Positions 35,215 through 42,851 of a DNA stretch of 64,000 bases are shown here, one piece after another. Made by a program: the position numbers and the translations under genes. The stretch is from Oxobacter pfennigii. GTDB lineage: Bacteria; Bacillota; Clostridia; Clostridiales; Oxobacteraceae. The DNA is taken from assembly GCF_001317355.1 (NCBI RefSeq), contig NZ_LKET01000043.1, forward strand, positions 1 through 64,000, in the 5' to 3' direction. A model generated the notes under the pieces. It was not told the DNA's origin. It worked only from the letters and a program-made list of their open reading frames with translations, and ran no database searches. Numbering within the stretch: position 1 is the first letter of the stretch; each line of letters opens with the position of its first letter.

Positions 35215-35448
35215 TTCATTTTCAATAATTCCTATACCAACCAGCATTTTGGTTAATTCCTGAAGGGAGCTGTTAAAAGAAGAAAATTTCTGGCGAAGAA
35301 TTGTACAATCTTCCTTTATGACATTTCCTTCATCGTCGGTTTTTATATTCTCCAGCTTTTTTTCAAGCTCATTTATCGTGCTTATTGCTTTGGAAATTTC
35401 GGTATCGATTATCTTCAGCTGTTTGGATATATCTTTTTCCAATATCAC
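35212..35448 (-). CDS. hypothetical coiled-coil protein
   Basis: A helical protein of up to 78 residues with heptad repeats (SKQLKIIDTEISKAISTINELEKKLENIK), probably coiled coil. The start is either GTG 35448, with GGAGG too close, or TTG 35442. It follows the zinc-ribbon gene by 10 bases, so the two are co-transcribed. I do not recognise the family. Confidence 0.65.
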   Translation of the reverse strand: MILEKDISKQLKIIDTEISKAISTINELEKKLENIKTDDEGNVIKEDCTILRQKFSSFNSSLQELTKMLVGIGIIENE

Positions 35449-35458
35449 ATTCCTCCGG

Positions 35459-35707
35459 TTAATTATACATAGAGTCCTTCTTCTTTGTTTTTTTCTTTAT
35501 TTCTTCAAGGTATGGGGCATGGAACTCAAAGGATTTTTCATGACCACATTTTGAACAGGCACAAATCAATATATCATACATACTATCGTCTTTGCTTACT
35601 ATTTCCTGATAATTATGGAGATATTCGCCGCCGCAAACTTCACATGGAGTAAGCCGAATAATTTCATATTCGCTCTCTACGTACCTCATAACTTCTTGTG
35701 AATTCAT
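35459..35707 (-). CDS. small CxxC zinc-ribbon protein
   Basis: An 82-residue protein with two Cys pairs (PCEVCGGEY and CACSKCGHEKSF), a probable zinc ribbon, and a Lys-rich tail. AAGGAGGG lies before ATG 35707, which is preferred over an upstream in-frame start at 35830. The function is unknown. It appears to lead an operon with the coiled-coil gene. Confidence 0.7.
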   Translation of the reverse strand: MNSQEVMRYVESEYEIIRLTPCEVCGGEYLHNYQEIVSKDDSMYDILICACSKCGHEKSFEFHAPYLEEIKKKTKKKDSMYN

Positions 35708-35936
35708 AAAATCCCTCCTTAACATGTTATTTATACATGGCTTATACAGGGGACTCTTAACCATATGAGATATTGTACTACTATTATAAATCATATTCAA
35801 TAAAAAAGCATTTAATTTATATTTTCTCATAAATTTATTTACTGCAATAATTATACCTTATGTTCTCATATATTTATAAATAGAACGCAGAGGAGAGGTC
35901 TTCTCTGTATAAGTAATTTTAGGAGGTATTACAGTA

Positions 35937-36515
35937 GTGATAAATATTATCTGGTTTTTCATGATATTTATAGGTTTTTTTCTTTCCTTTTTAAACGGCA
36001 GTACGGACGCTGTAACAAATGCTGCTATGAAAGGCGGCGCGGCAGCTGTCGAACTCACAATAGGATTGATGGGTATTATATGCATTTGGTGCGGTGTAAT
36101 GAAAATAGCTGAGAAGTCAGGGCTTACGGACATTATAGGAAAAATATTGACTCCTTTTTTAAAGCTCATTTTTCCCGGCATTCCCTCAGGCCATCCTGCC
36201 ATGAGCGCCATTATAATGAACATGGCTTCAAATATGCTGGGGTTATCCAATGCAGCCACCCCTTTTGGAATAAAGGCCATGGAGGAGCTTCAAAAGATAA
36301 ACGCCAATAAGGATAAAGCAACAAATTCAATGGTAATGTTTCTTGTTATTAATTCCGCTTGTTTGCAGCTTATTCCTGCTACCATTATATCATTAAGAGC
36401 TGCAGCAGGTTCCAAAAACCCCTCGGAAATAATTTTTACTACAATAATGTCGACAGTTATAGCAGCAGCAGTGGGTTTTATATCCTGTAAGCTTCTTGAA
36501 AAAAGCTATGAATAG
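35937..36515 (+). CDS. spmA: spore maturation protein SpmA
   Basis: SpmA is a membrane protein needed for spore core dehydration and heat resistance. It belongs to the nucleoside recognition (Gate) domain family. The sequence GGAAAVELTIGLMGIICIWCG and the FPGIPSGHPAMSAIIMNMASN motif near residue 80 are typical. It has 192 residues and about five helices. GTG 35937 follows AGGAGG by nine bases. It is followed by spmB after 12 bases. Confidence 0.94.
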   Translation: MINIIWFFMIFIGFFLSFLNGSTDAVTNAAMKGGAAAVELTIGLMGIICIWCGVMKIAEKSGLTDIIGKILTPFLKLIFPGIPSGHPAMSAIIMNMASNMLGLSNAATPFGIKAMEELQKINANKDKATNSMVMFLVINSACLQLIPATIISLRAAAGSKNPSEIIFTTIMSTVIAAAVGFISCKLLEKSYE

Positions 36516-36527
36516 GAGGGGTATTCT

Positions 36528-37064
36528 ATGGCAGCTATAATAAAGCAGTTTACCATATACACCGTCCCCTTTATCATATTGGGGGTGCTTATATTTGGTT
36601 ATTTAAAAGGGGTAAAGCTCTATGAGGTATTTGTGGAAGGTGCAATGGAGGGTTTTAATATATCCATTAAGATACTTCCCTATCTGGTTACCATGCTCTT
36701 TGCCATAGCCATTTTAAGAGAATCAGGTGCGCTGAACCTTATAACGGCAGCTTGTGCCCCGGCGTTGAAATTACTGGGAATCCCTCCGGAGGTTCTTCCC
36801 CTGGTATTGATGAAACCAATGTCAGGGAGCGGCTCATTGGGCATAACGGCAGAGATAATACAAAAATACGGTCCCGATTCTCTGATTGGGAGGATAGCAT
36901 CTACCATGATGGGCTCAACAGAGACCATATTTTATACCATGGCGGTATACTATGGTGCCATAGGGATAAAAAAAATGCGGCATACGTTAATAAGCGCTAT
37001 TTTAGCCCATGGAGCCGGAGTTATAGCATCCTGCATTATTTGCAGAATGGTATTTGGATCATGA
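36528..37064 (+). CDS. spmB: spore maturation protein SpmB
   Basis: The second Gate-domain membrane protein of the SpmAB pair, 178 residues. EGAMEGFNISIKILPYLVTML, MKPMSGSGSLG near residue 101 and GSTETIFYTMAVYYGAIG near 130 are conserved in SpmB. AGGAGGGG lies seven bases before ATG 36528. The role in spore core dehydration is known for the family. It marks the host as a spore former. Confidence 0.94.
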   Translation: MAAIIKQFTIYTVPFIILGVLIFGYLKGVKLYEVFVEGAMEGFNISIKILPYLVTMLFAIAILRESGALNLITAACAPALKLLGIPPEVLPLVLMKPMSGSGSLGITAEIIQKYGPDSLIGRIASTMMGSTETIFYTMAVYYGAIGIKKMRHTLISAILAHGAGVIASCIICRMVFGS

Positions 37065-37152
37065 ACATCAAATGTAAAAAGAAGGAAAATATGGATAATG
37101 TATAGAATATTGTTTTCTAGGGCTTAATTTTCTAAATGAAAGGGGTAAGCTT

Positions 37153-38751
37153 ATGGGAAATAATTTTGAGACGGATGTAAAAAAGACAAGCGCTTCTTTA
37201 TATAAATCCATTGATTATAGCGGCTTTATTGAAAGGGCTTTTGCAAGAGGAGCAGATTTTGCCATTGCAGCGGCAGCAGGATATTTTATATATAAGCTCG
37301 AGGGAATTACCTTTGCTTTGCTCTTTGGTTTTATTTTCGATATGCTCCATAGAATTATATTTACTTATATTTGGGGCGCTACTATTGGGAAGTTGTTATT
37401 TGGGGTAAGGGTGATATCCAGAAATTCCGGCAAGCTTGTCTTAGGCCAGGTTATAATAAGGGAATTTTCTAAATACATATCAGGAGCATTCCTGAATTTC
37501 GGATACATTACAATTATATTTAGCAGAAGAAAAAGGTCGTGGCACGATATGGTAGCCTGTACTGTAGTTACATCAGGGGGGAGGGATGAGGCCATATATG
37601 CCAGAAAGGTATATAAAGACAGTCCGGAAAAATGGAATATGCCTGCTTCGGCATCTGTAACATTTATATTTACAGCTGCATTGATTTTTTTAGTAATTAA
37701 AACTTCAGCATATATTCTGCATGATATCGGAATGATTGGCTTTGTACCTGTAAGAGATACTTATCCCGAGGAATTTACATATAATGTCCCATCTTCGTCT
37801 ATTGTGTCCGACAGCTTCATTAAAGATATAATACAATTAGGAGATACAGATGGTGATGGGAATTATGAAGTTTTCAAGGAAGGCATAAAGATGGGAGAGA
37901 CATCCATTAATGACATACGCTTTCTTTCAGGAAAGCCTGCAGACGGGAAATTAGGAATTTTAACTGAAAACAGAGTAATACAATACAGGTTATTGGATAT
38001 GAATCTTGATAAAAGGGATGAATTGGCTGTTCTTTATGAGGATAAGAGCATAAGCATTTACAGTCTGATAGAAAGCAGCAGGGAAATAGCAAAATTCGGA
38101 CCTATAGGCTTAGAGACAATCATTTCCGTATTTAAGGGAAGGCTTCAATCCAATGGTCCCTGCAGTTTTTACATACTTGGGGATAAAAATAAACTGTCTG
38201 TTGTAAATATTGTAGAGGGTAAAGCCGAATGCAAAGATTATATACTTCCCGGCTCTTATAATTTTATCTCTGCAGACATAGGTATCTTTAATGATGAGGG
38301 TTATTTAGCAGCTGTGACGGAGGATAATAGGCTTGTATTTTACAGCTTTGACGGCAATTTCTTTAACATAGACAAAGAAATGGACATGAATATAAAGGGA
38401 AAAATCAATATAACAATCAAGGATATAAATGCAGATGGCAAAAATGAGATGGTTGTTATGTCACCATTAGCAAGTGACAGGCATAATGGTGTTTTTGCGG
38501 CCTATGATGTATCGGGAGATAAAATTAAAAAGATATGGGAAGGCGGAAGAACCTACTATCATGAAAAACAGGATATAGTTTTTTTCCTTGCCGACGGTGC
38601 TGACGTGGATAAGGATAAAAGATTTGAAGCTTATCTGGTTTCACCAGGTATATCAGGAGATGCCGGCAAGACAGCCTTGTTTATGTTCGAAAGCGACAAT
38701 AACTTATTTAAAGCAAATGACATTTTAAGGGCTTTAAGTTTTAATCGGTAA
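37153..38751 (+). CDS. RDD-family membrane protein with FG-GAP/VCBS-like repeats
   Basis: The first ~150 residues form an RDD domain: IERAFARGADFAIAAAAGYFI with the Arg-Asp pair, GATIGKLLFGVRVI and RSWHDMVACTVVT. A further membrane helix lies near 170-190 (ASVTFIFTAALIFLVIK). The remaining ~340 residues lie outside the cell if the topology is right. They carry repeated DxDxDGxxE-type segments, such as LGDTDGDGNYEVFKEG, DINADGKNEMVVM and DVDKDKRFEAYLV, like FG-GAP/VCBS propeller blades that bind calcium. RDD proteins of this length are usually much shorter, so this is a fusion. GAAAGGGGT precedes ATG 37153. Confidence 0.82.
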   Translation: MGNNFETDVKKTSASLYKSIDYSGFIERAFARGADFAIAAAAGYFIYKLEGITFALLFGFIFDMLHRIIFTYIWGATIGKLLFGVRVISRNSGKLVLGQVIIREFSKYISGAFLNFGYITIIFSRRKRSWHDMVACTVVTSGGRDEAIYARKVYKDSPEKWNMPASASVTFIFTAALIFLVIKTSAYILHDIGMIGFVPVRDTYPEEFTYNVPSSSIVSDSFIKDIIQLGDTDGDGNYEVFKEGIKMGETSINDIRFLSGKPADGKLGILTENRVIQYRLLDMNLDKRDELAVLYEDKSISIYSLIESSREIAKFGPIGLETIISVFKGRLQSNGPCSFYILGDKNKLSVVNIVEGKAECKDYILPGSYNFISADIGIFNDEGYLAAVTEDNRLVFYSFDGNFFNIDKEMDMNIKGKINITIKDINADGKNEMVVMSPLASDRHNGVFAAYDVSGDKIKKIWEGGRTYYHEKQDIVFFLADGADVDKDKRFEAYLVSPGISGDAGKTALFMFESDNNLFKANDILRALSFNR

Positions 38752-38890
38752 AAACCACGGTTAATACAATGCAATTTGTTATAATACAAAATAAAAAGCC
38801 ATACCGAAGAAATACATGATTTGACAAAAACTTATAACAGTATTATAATCCAATATATGTAAACAGACGTCAAAGAAAGAAGGACTATAA

Positions 38891-40300
38891 TTGAAGGAAT
38901 TGAATTACAAATCACACGCGGCTCCATCCGAATCGGGTTCCATAAGGCGGGAGATTTTAAAGATTACTATCCCTGCATTTGTGGAACTTGTCATGTCAAC
39001 GCTATTTGGCATGGTGGATATGATTATGGTGGGTCAATTGAGTCCTGCCGCCATTGCCTCCGTCGGGCTGACCAATCAGCCTTTCATGCTTCTCCTCGCA
39101 GTATTTGCAGCCATAAATGTCGGTACAACTACATTAGTAGCCTGGAACATAGGCGCAGGAAACCGGGAAAAAGCCAACGACGTTGCCCGCCAGACTGTAA
39201 TTATAAATATTATTCTGGGGTTAATAATGAGCAGCATAGGCTTTATTTTTTCGCGGCAAATTATAATTTTTATGGGAGCAAACGCAGATACCATAGGTTA
39301 CGGAACCTCATATTTTAGAATTGTAGCTGCAGGACTTGTTTTTCAGGCTGTTTCCCTTGGTGTAACCGCTGCCCTTCGCGGCGCCGGTGAGACAAAAATT
39401 CCTATGATGTACAACGTTGGGAGCAATCTGTTAAATGTTTTTGGAAATTATGTGCTCATTTACGGGAAATTCGGTTTTCCCGAGTGGGGTGTTGCCGGAG
39501 CTGCCGTTTCAACATCTCTCTCAAGGCTTTTAGCATGTTTTATAGCGTTGTATATAATATTTTTCTCAAAGCATTCCCGTGTAAAGATTAACATAAGAAG
39601 CATGTTGAAAGTTGATACGGAAATAATTAGAAAAATGTTTTCCATAGGACTTCCAGCAGCAATTGAACAATTTATTCTGCAAAGCGGGCTTATGATTTTT
39701 GCCAGGACGGTATCCACTATAGGTACTGCAGGTTATGCCGCTCATCAGATAGGACTTAATATAAGCGGCCTGACCTTTGCACCCAGCATGGCCTTTGGTA
39801 TAGCTGCCACCACACTTGTAGGCCAAAATCTTGGTGCCAATGACGAAGAAAAGGCCAAACAGTGCGGGGACATTGTGCATCATATTTCCATGGTTATAGC
39901 TTGTATAATGGGCCTTATATTTATTTTGTTTTCCTATCCGATGGCCCTCTTATATACAAAAGATTTGGAAGTTGCGGCCATGGCGGGGATGGTTTTAAAA
40001 ATAATGGCATTGGCCCAGCCCGGTCAATCAACTCAGCTGACCTTAGCCGGCGCCTTAAGAGGTGCAGGAGATACTAAATATCCATTATATGCTTCGTTTT
40101 TAGGGATATGGGTATTCAGAGTAGGGATTGCCTATATCCTGGTTAATGTATTGCATTTCGGACTTATAGGGGCCTGGGTGGCATTGACGCTAGACCAGTA
40201 TACCCGTTCTGCCATTATATATCTCAGGTACCGTTCAGGCAAATGGAAGTATATAAAGCTGCGTTCCCAGGAAGAAAAAGAAACTTTAAAAATATCCTGA
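38891..40300 (+). CDS. MATE-family efflux transporter
   Basis: A 469-residue membrane protein of the MATE family that exports organic cations or drugs using a Na+ or H+ gradient. Twelve helices are visible as two related halves. TIPAFVELVMSTLFGMVDMIMVG opens the first half, and IGLPAAIEQFILQSGLMIFARTV opens the second. GAAAGAAGGAC precedes TTG 38891. A MITE-like element begins eight bases after the stop. Confidence 0.93.
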   Translation: MKELNYKSHAAPSESGSIRREILKITIPAFVELVMSTLFGMVDMIMVGQLSPAAIASVGLTNQPFMLLLAVFAAINVGTTTLVAWNIGAGNREKANDVARQTVIINIILGLIMSSIGFIFSRQIIIFMGANADTIGYGTSYFRIVAAGLVFQAVSLGVTAALRGAGETKIPMMYNVGSNLLNVFGNYVLIYGKFGFPEWGVAGAAVSTSLSRLLACFIALYIIFFSKHSRVKINIRSMLKVDTEIIRKMFSIGLPAAIEQFILQSGLMIFARTVSTIGTAGYAAHQIGLNISGLTFAPSMAFGIAATTLVGQNLGANDEEKAKQCGDIVHHISMVIACIMGLIFILFSYPMALLYTKDLEVAAMAGMVLKIMALAQPGQSTQLTLAGALRGAGDTKYPLYASFLGIWVFRVGIAYILVNVLHFGLIGAWVALTLDQYTRSAIIYLRYRSGKWKYIKLRSQEEKETLKIS

Positions 40301-40307
40301 TTATTAG

Positions 40308-40511
40308 AGGCTTCAAAATTTCGAACACTCAATTCGCTATGTTCGAGCTCTGCAAGTTCTAAGGCTCCCTGCCTTGAAAATACAAGAATTTTTGATAACT
40401 CACTTTCGCTCAAACAATCAAAAATTTTAAGCATTTTCTGCGGCAGAGCCGCCAAGAGCTTTTAAAGAACTCTCACAATGCTTATTTACGTTGTTCAAAA
40501 TTTTGAAGCCT
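40308..40511. mobile_element. MITE-like element with 20-bp terminal inverted repeats
   Basis: AGGCTTCAAAATTTCGAACA (40308-40327) and its inverted copy at 40492-40511, differing by one base, enclose about 160 bases. Inside are further paired arms: CGAACA with TGTTCG, AATTTTTGAT with ATCAAAAATT, and CGGC with GCCG. No transposase is encoded. I see no convincing target-site duplication. It lies between the MATE gene and a sigma-factor operon, so it may also end MATE transcripts. Confidence 0.65.
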
Positions 40512-40636
40512 TCTTTCTTTTTTGTATAAAAGATATAATTTACAAAAGCTTCAATTAGAAGATATTATTTCTATTTGCAAATGTACATAAAGCATTCTAT
40601 AATTCGCAAGAAGAATTAATTTTTATAACAAATTTA

Positions 40637-40663
40637 TGAAGGCCAACAGATAATCAGGACGTC
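40637..40663 (+). promoter_or_regulatory. candidate ECF-type promoter of the first sigma operon
   Basis: TGAAGG (40637-40642), a 17-base spacer and CGTCTAAT (from 40660) precede the sigma gene. The second ECF operon has TGCAGG, a 17-base spacer and CGCCTAAT at 54186-54212. The shared layout suggests autoregulated ECF promoters. Confidence 0.4.
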
Positions 40664-40696
40664 TAATATGGTGTGAGGGAAAAGGAGGTGACGGTA

Positions 40697-41278
40697 TTGC
40701 AGGATGAAAGTATAATAAAAGCTGTGCTGAAGGGCCATACAGCAGGATATGCCATACTGGTTGACAGATATAAGAATATTATCTTTGACCTTTGCTATAA
40801 GTATACATATGACTACAGCGAAGCTCAGGATCTGTCCCAGGAGATTTTATTAAAGGCATATAAGAAACTGAGTACTTTTAAGAATTCATCAAAATTTTCC
40901 ACATGGCTTTATAGGATAGGAGTAAATACATGTATAGATTGGGTAAGAAAAAATAAAAAGTACAGCGGCACGATTTCTATAGACCAAGACAGATATATAG
41001 AGCTTCTGCCGTCACAGAATCCGGTGCCCGAAGATATTGTAGTCGATAGTGAAAAAAGAGAATTACTGAGAAATGCAATACACAGCCTTCCTGAAAAATA
41101 CAAAACGGTGATAATATTATATAATTATAAAAATTTAAGCTGCAAAGAGATATCCGACATATTGGGTGTTGCTGTGAATACTGTCGAAACCAGGCTTTAT
41201 AGAGGGAAAAAGTTATTAAGAGATAAGCTTTTAAAACCGTGTAACGGAGGTGAGTATTTATGGAATGCAGTGAAGTAA
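40697..41278 (+). CDS. ECF-type RNA polymerase sigma factor
   Basis: A sigma-70 family ECF protein of 194 residues. Region 2 has YGFxxLVDRYKNIIFDLCYKYTYD and QDLSQEILLKAYKKL near residue 40-70, and region 4 has LPEKYKTVIILYNYKNLSCKEISDILGVAVNTVETRLYRGK near 130-175. TTG 40697 is preferred because AAGGAGGTG lies six bases upstream. It overlaps the anti-sigma gene by 19 bases. It probably directs transcription of its own operon. Confidence 0.92.
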   Translation: MQDESIIKAVLKGHTAGYAILVDRYKNIIFDLCYKYTYDYSEAQDLSQEILLKAYKKLSTFKNSSKFSTWLYRIGVNTCIDWVRKNKKYSGTISIDQDRYIELLPSQNPVPEDIVVDSEKRELLRNAIHSLPEKYKTVIILYNYKNLSCKEISDILGVAVNTVETRLYRGKKLLRDKLLKPCNGGEYLWNAVK

Positions 41279-41709
41279 GCATAAAGCTTGATGAGTTCAT
41301 TAAAAACAGGCTTGATGAATCTGTTATGAATAGTATAAAACTCCATCTTTCAGAATGCCGTGAGTGTTCCGAGGAGCTTAGTGTGTTAAGAGAAATAAAC
41401 GGAATACTTGCCATGGATGGACAGGTAAGTACGGACTTGGGGTTTACTGAAAGTGTAATGCAAAGTCTAGAAAAAGAGCGGGAAAAGAGAAGAAGATTTA
41501 TATTTGAGAGCCTTCCGTCTGTTAATCTTGGAGCAAGCCTTATATTAACAGGGATTCTCATTATGCTTATGAACACAGGGGGTATGGTAACCCGGTGGGT
41601 TGACAGCAGTATTCAGTACAGCACCGATGCCATTGACAGGAATGTAAATACTACTTCTCAAAGCATAGATTTGCTGATAAACAATATTATTAATCCAGGA
41701 GGTAAATAA
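41260..41709 (+). CDS. zinc-finger anti-sigma factor
   Basis: A 149-residue membrane protein with an N-terminal zinc anti-sigma motif, HLSECRECSEEL (HxxxCxxC) near residues 29-40, and one membrane helix (LGASLILTGILIMLMNTGG) near 91-110. The ~40-residue tail lies outside. It holds the upstream ECF sigma factor at the membrane until a signal appears. The overlap with the sigma gene is typical of such pairs. Confidence 0.88.
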   Translation: MECSEVSIKLDEFIKNRLDESVMNSIKLHLSECRECSEELSVLREINGILAMDGQVSTDLGFTESVMQSLEKEREKRRRFIFESLPSVNLGASLILTGILIMLMNTGGMVTRWVDSSIQYSTDAIDRNVNTTSQSIDLLINNIINPGGK

Positions 41710-41710
41710 A

Positions 41711-42418
41711 ATGAGATGTGCATTTCACAACGAAAAGGATGCGGAGTTTATATGTTCATCCTGCGGACAGCCCATATGCAGGGATTGTCTTATGATTGTA
41801 AATGGTAAAAACTACTGCAGGACATGCGGTCATAATCTATCCGCGCTCAATAATACCCATCAATATGGTCCTGTGCCTGACAAAAGAGGAGATGGAATAA
41901 GCGGATTTTTATTCTTCATATTCCTGTTTGCACCCGGGCTCAGGCATATGTATCTGGGCCTTATGAAAAGAGGAATTCATTTTCTTTTGACTTTCTTCGG
42001 AGCTATAGCTGTTGGGATGCTCCTCGGAAGCGGTATAGGAGAAGTTATCATACCGGTATGCTTTATAGTTTGGTTCTACAGTGCCTTCGACAGCTATCAG
42101 TGCAGGAAGCTCCTTGCGAGGGGTGAAAAGGTTGAAGACGCTCCCCTGTTTAAGGATTATGGCTATGAGGAGATTAAAAATTATTTTTCAGGAAGGAAGC
42201 AGCTTATTGGAATTGCAGCAATAGTGCTTGGGGGCTATCTTTTGTTAAAACAATTTGTCCGGTATGGATGGGCGTTCCCTTTGCCTAATGCAGTGATAAG
42301 AGCTATTGACTTCATACTTAGAAATTCTGTGCCGATATTTATGATACTCTTTGGAATATATCTTATTGCCAGGACAGGCAAAAAGGCCAAGGATTATATT
42401 GAAACACCCAATGAATAG
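41711..42418 (+). CDS. B-box zinc-finger and membrane protein
   Basis: A 235-residue protein. The N-terminal MRCAFHNEKDAEFICSSCGQPICRDCLM and YCRTCG form a B-box-like zinc finger, and four to five membrane helices follow from about residue 62. It starts one base after the anti-sigma stop, so it is the third gene of the ECF operon. I do not recognise a function. It may sense or relay the signal controlled by the sigma pair. Confidence 0.8.
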   Translation: MRCAFHNEKDAEFICSSCGQPICRDCLMIVNGKNYCRTCGHNLSALNNTHQYGPVPDKRGDGISGFLFFIFLFAPGLRHMYLGLMKRGIHFLLTFFGAIAVGMLLGSGIGEVIIPVCFIVWFYSAFDSYQCRKLLARGEKVEDAPLFKDYGYEEIKNYFSGRKQLIGIAAIVLGGYLLLKQFVRYGWAFPLPNAVIRAIDFILRNSVPIFMILFGIYLIARTGKKAKDYIETPNE

Positions 42419-42428
42419 TATATAAATA

Positions 42429-42457
42429 TTGACAAAAAAATTAAGCTAATATATAAT
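42429..42457 (+). promoter_or_regulatory. consensus sigma-A promoter of the metG T-box transcript
   Basis: TTGACA at 42429-42434 and TATAAT at 42452-42457 are exactly 17 bases apart, a perfect consensus promoter. Transcription would start near 42464. Confidence 0.92.
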
Positions 42458-42463
42458 TTGTAA

Positions 42464-42767
42464 TAGTTTTATAAGTAAAGATGTTGACGGGAAGAGTAAG
42501 CAGTGAAGAAATCTTAAAGAGAGCCGGATCAGGTGAAAGCCGGTGTTTTCAAAGCTGTTGAACATGGCCCCTGAATCGCACAGTCGAAAAAAGTATGGAT
42601 ATTTAATAGTATCAATAGCCTTTATTTAAACTGTGCCGGAAGCAGCCGTTAAAATTGCAGGGTGATTATTGTCACTTGTTGAGTCCCATATCGTGAGATA
42701 TGGGAGAATTAGGGTGGTAACGCGTTTAAACTCGCCCCTTCTTGTAAGGGTGCGGGTTTTTTTATTT
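42464..42767 (+). promoter_or_regulatory. T-box leader (tRNA-Met sensing) of metG
   Basis: The T-box sequence AGGGTGGTAACGCG lies at 42711-42724. Stem I begins near 42481 and includes AGAGAGCCGGATCAGGTGAAAG. The specifier loop region reads GAACATGGCCCCTGAA with ATG at 42564-42566, the Met codon, which fits the downstream metG. A terminator (CGCCCCTT and AAGGGTGCGGG then T7) covers 42732-42767. Uncharged tRNA-Met would stabilise the antiterminator. Confidence 0.93.
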
Positions 42768-42851
42768 TGTATTCAAGCCCTGTTACGGACTTATGTGAGT
42801 TTATATCGTAAAATTAGGGGTATATTAAAAAATAGATAGGAGGAAAATTTC

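Noticed and set aside
40132-40455. A minus-strand frame of about 107 codons over the MATE gene end and the MITE-like element
   Set aside because: It runs antisense to the MATE gene and into the inverted-repeat element, without a ribosome binding site or recognisable domain.
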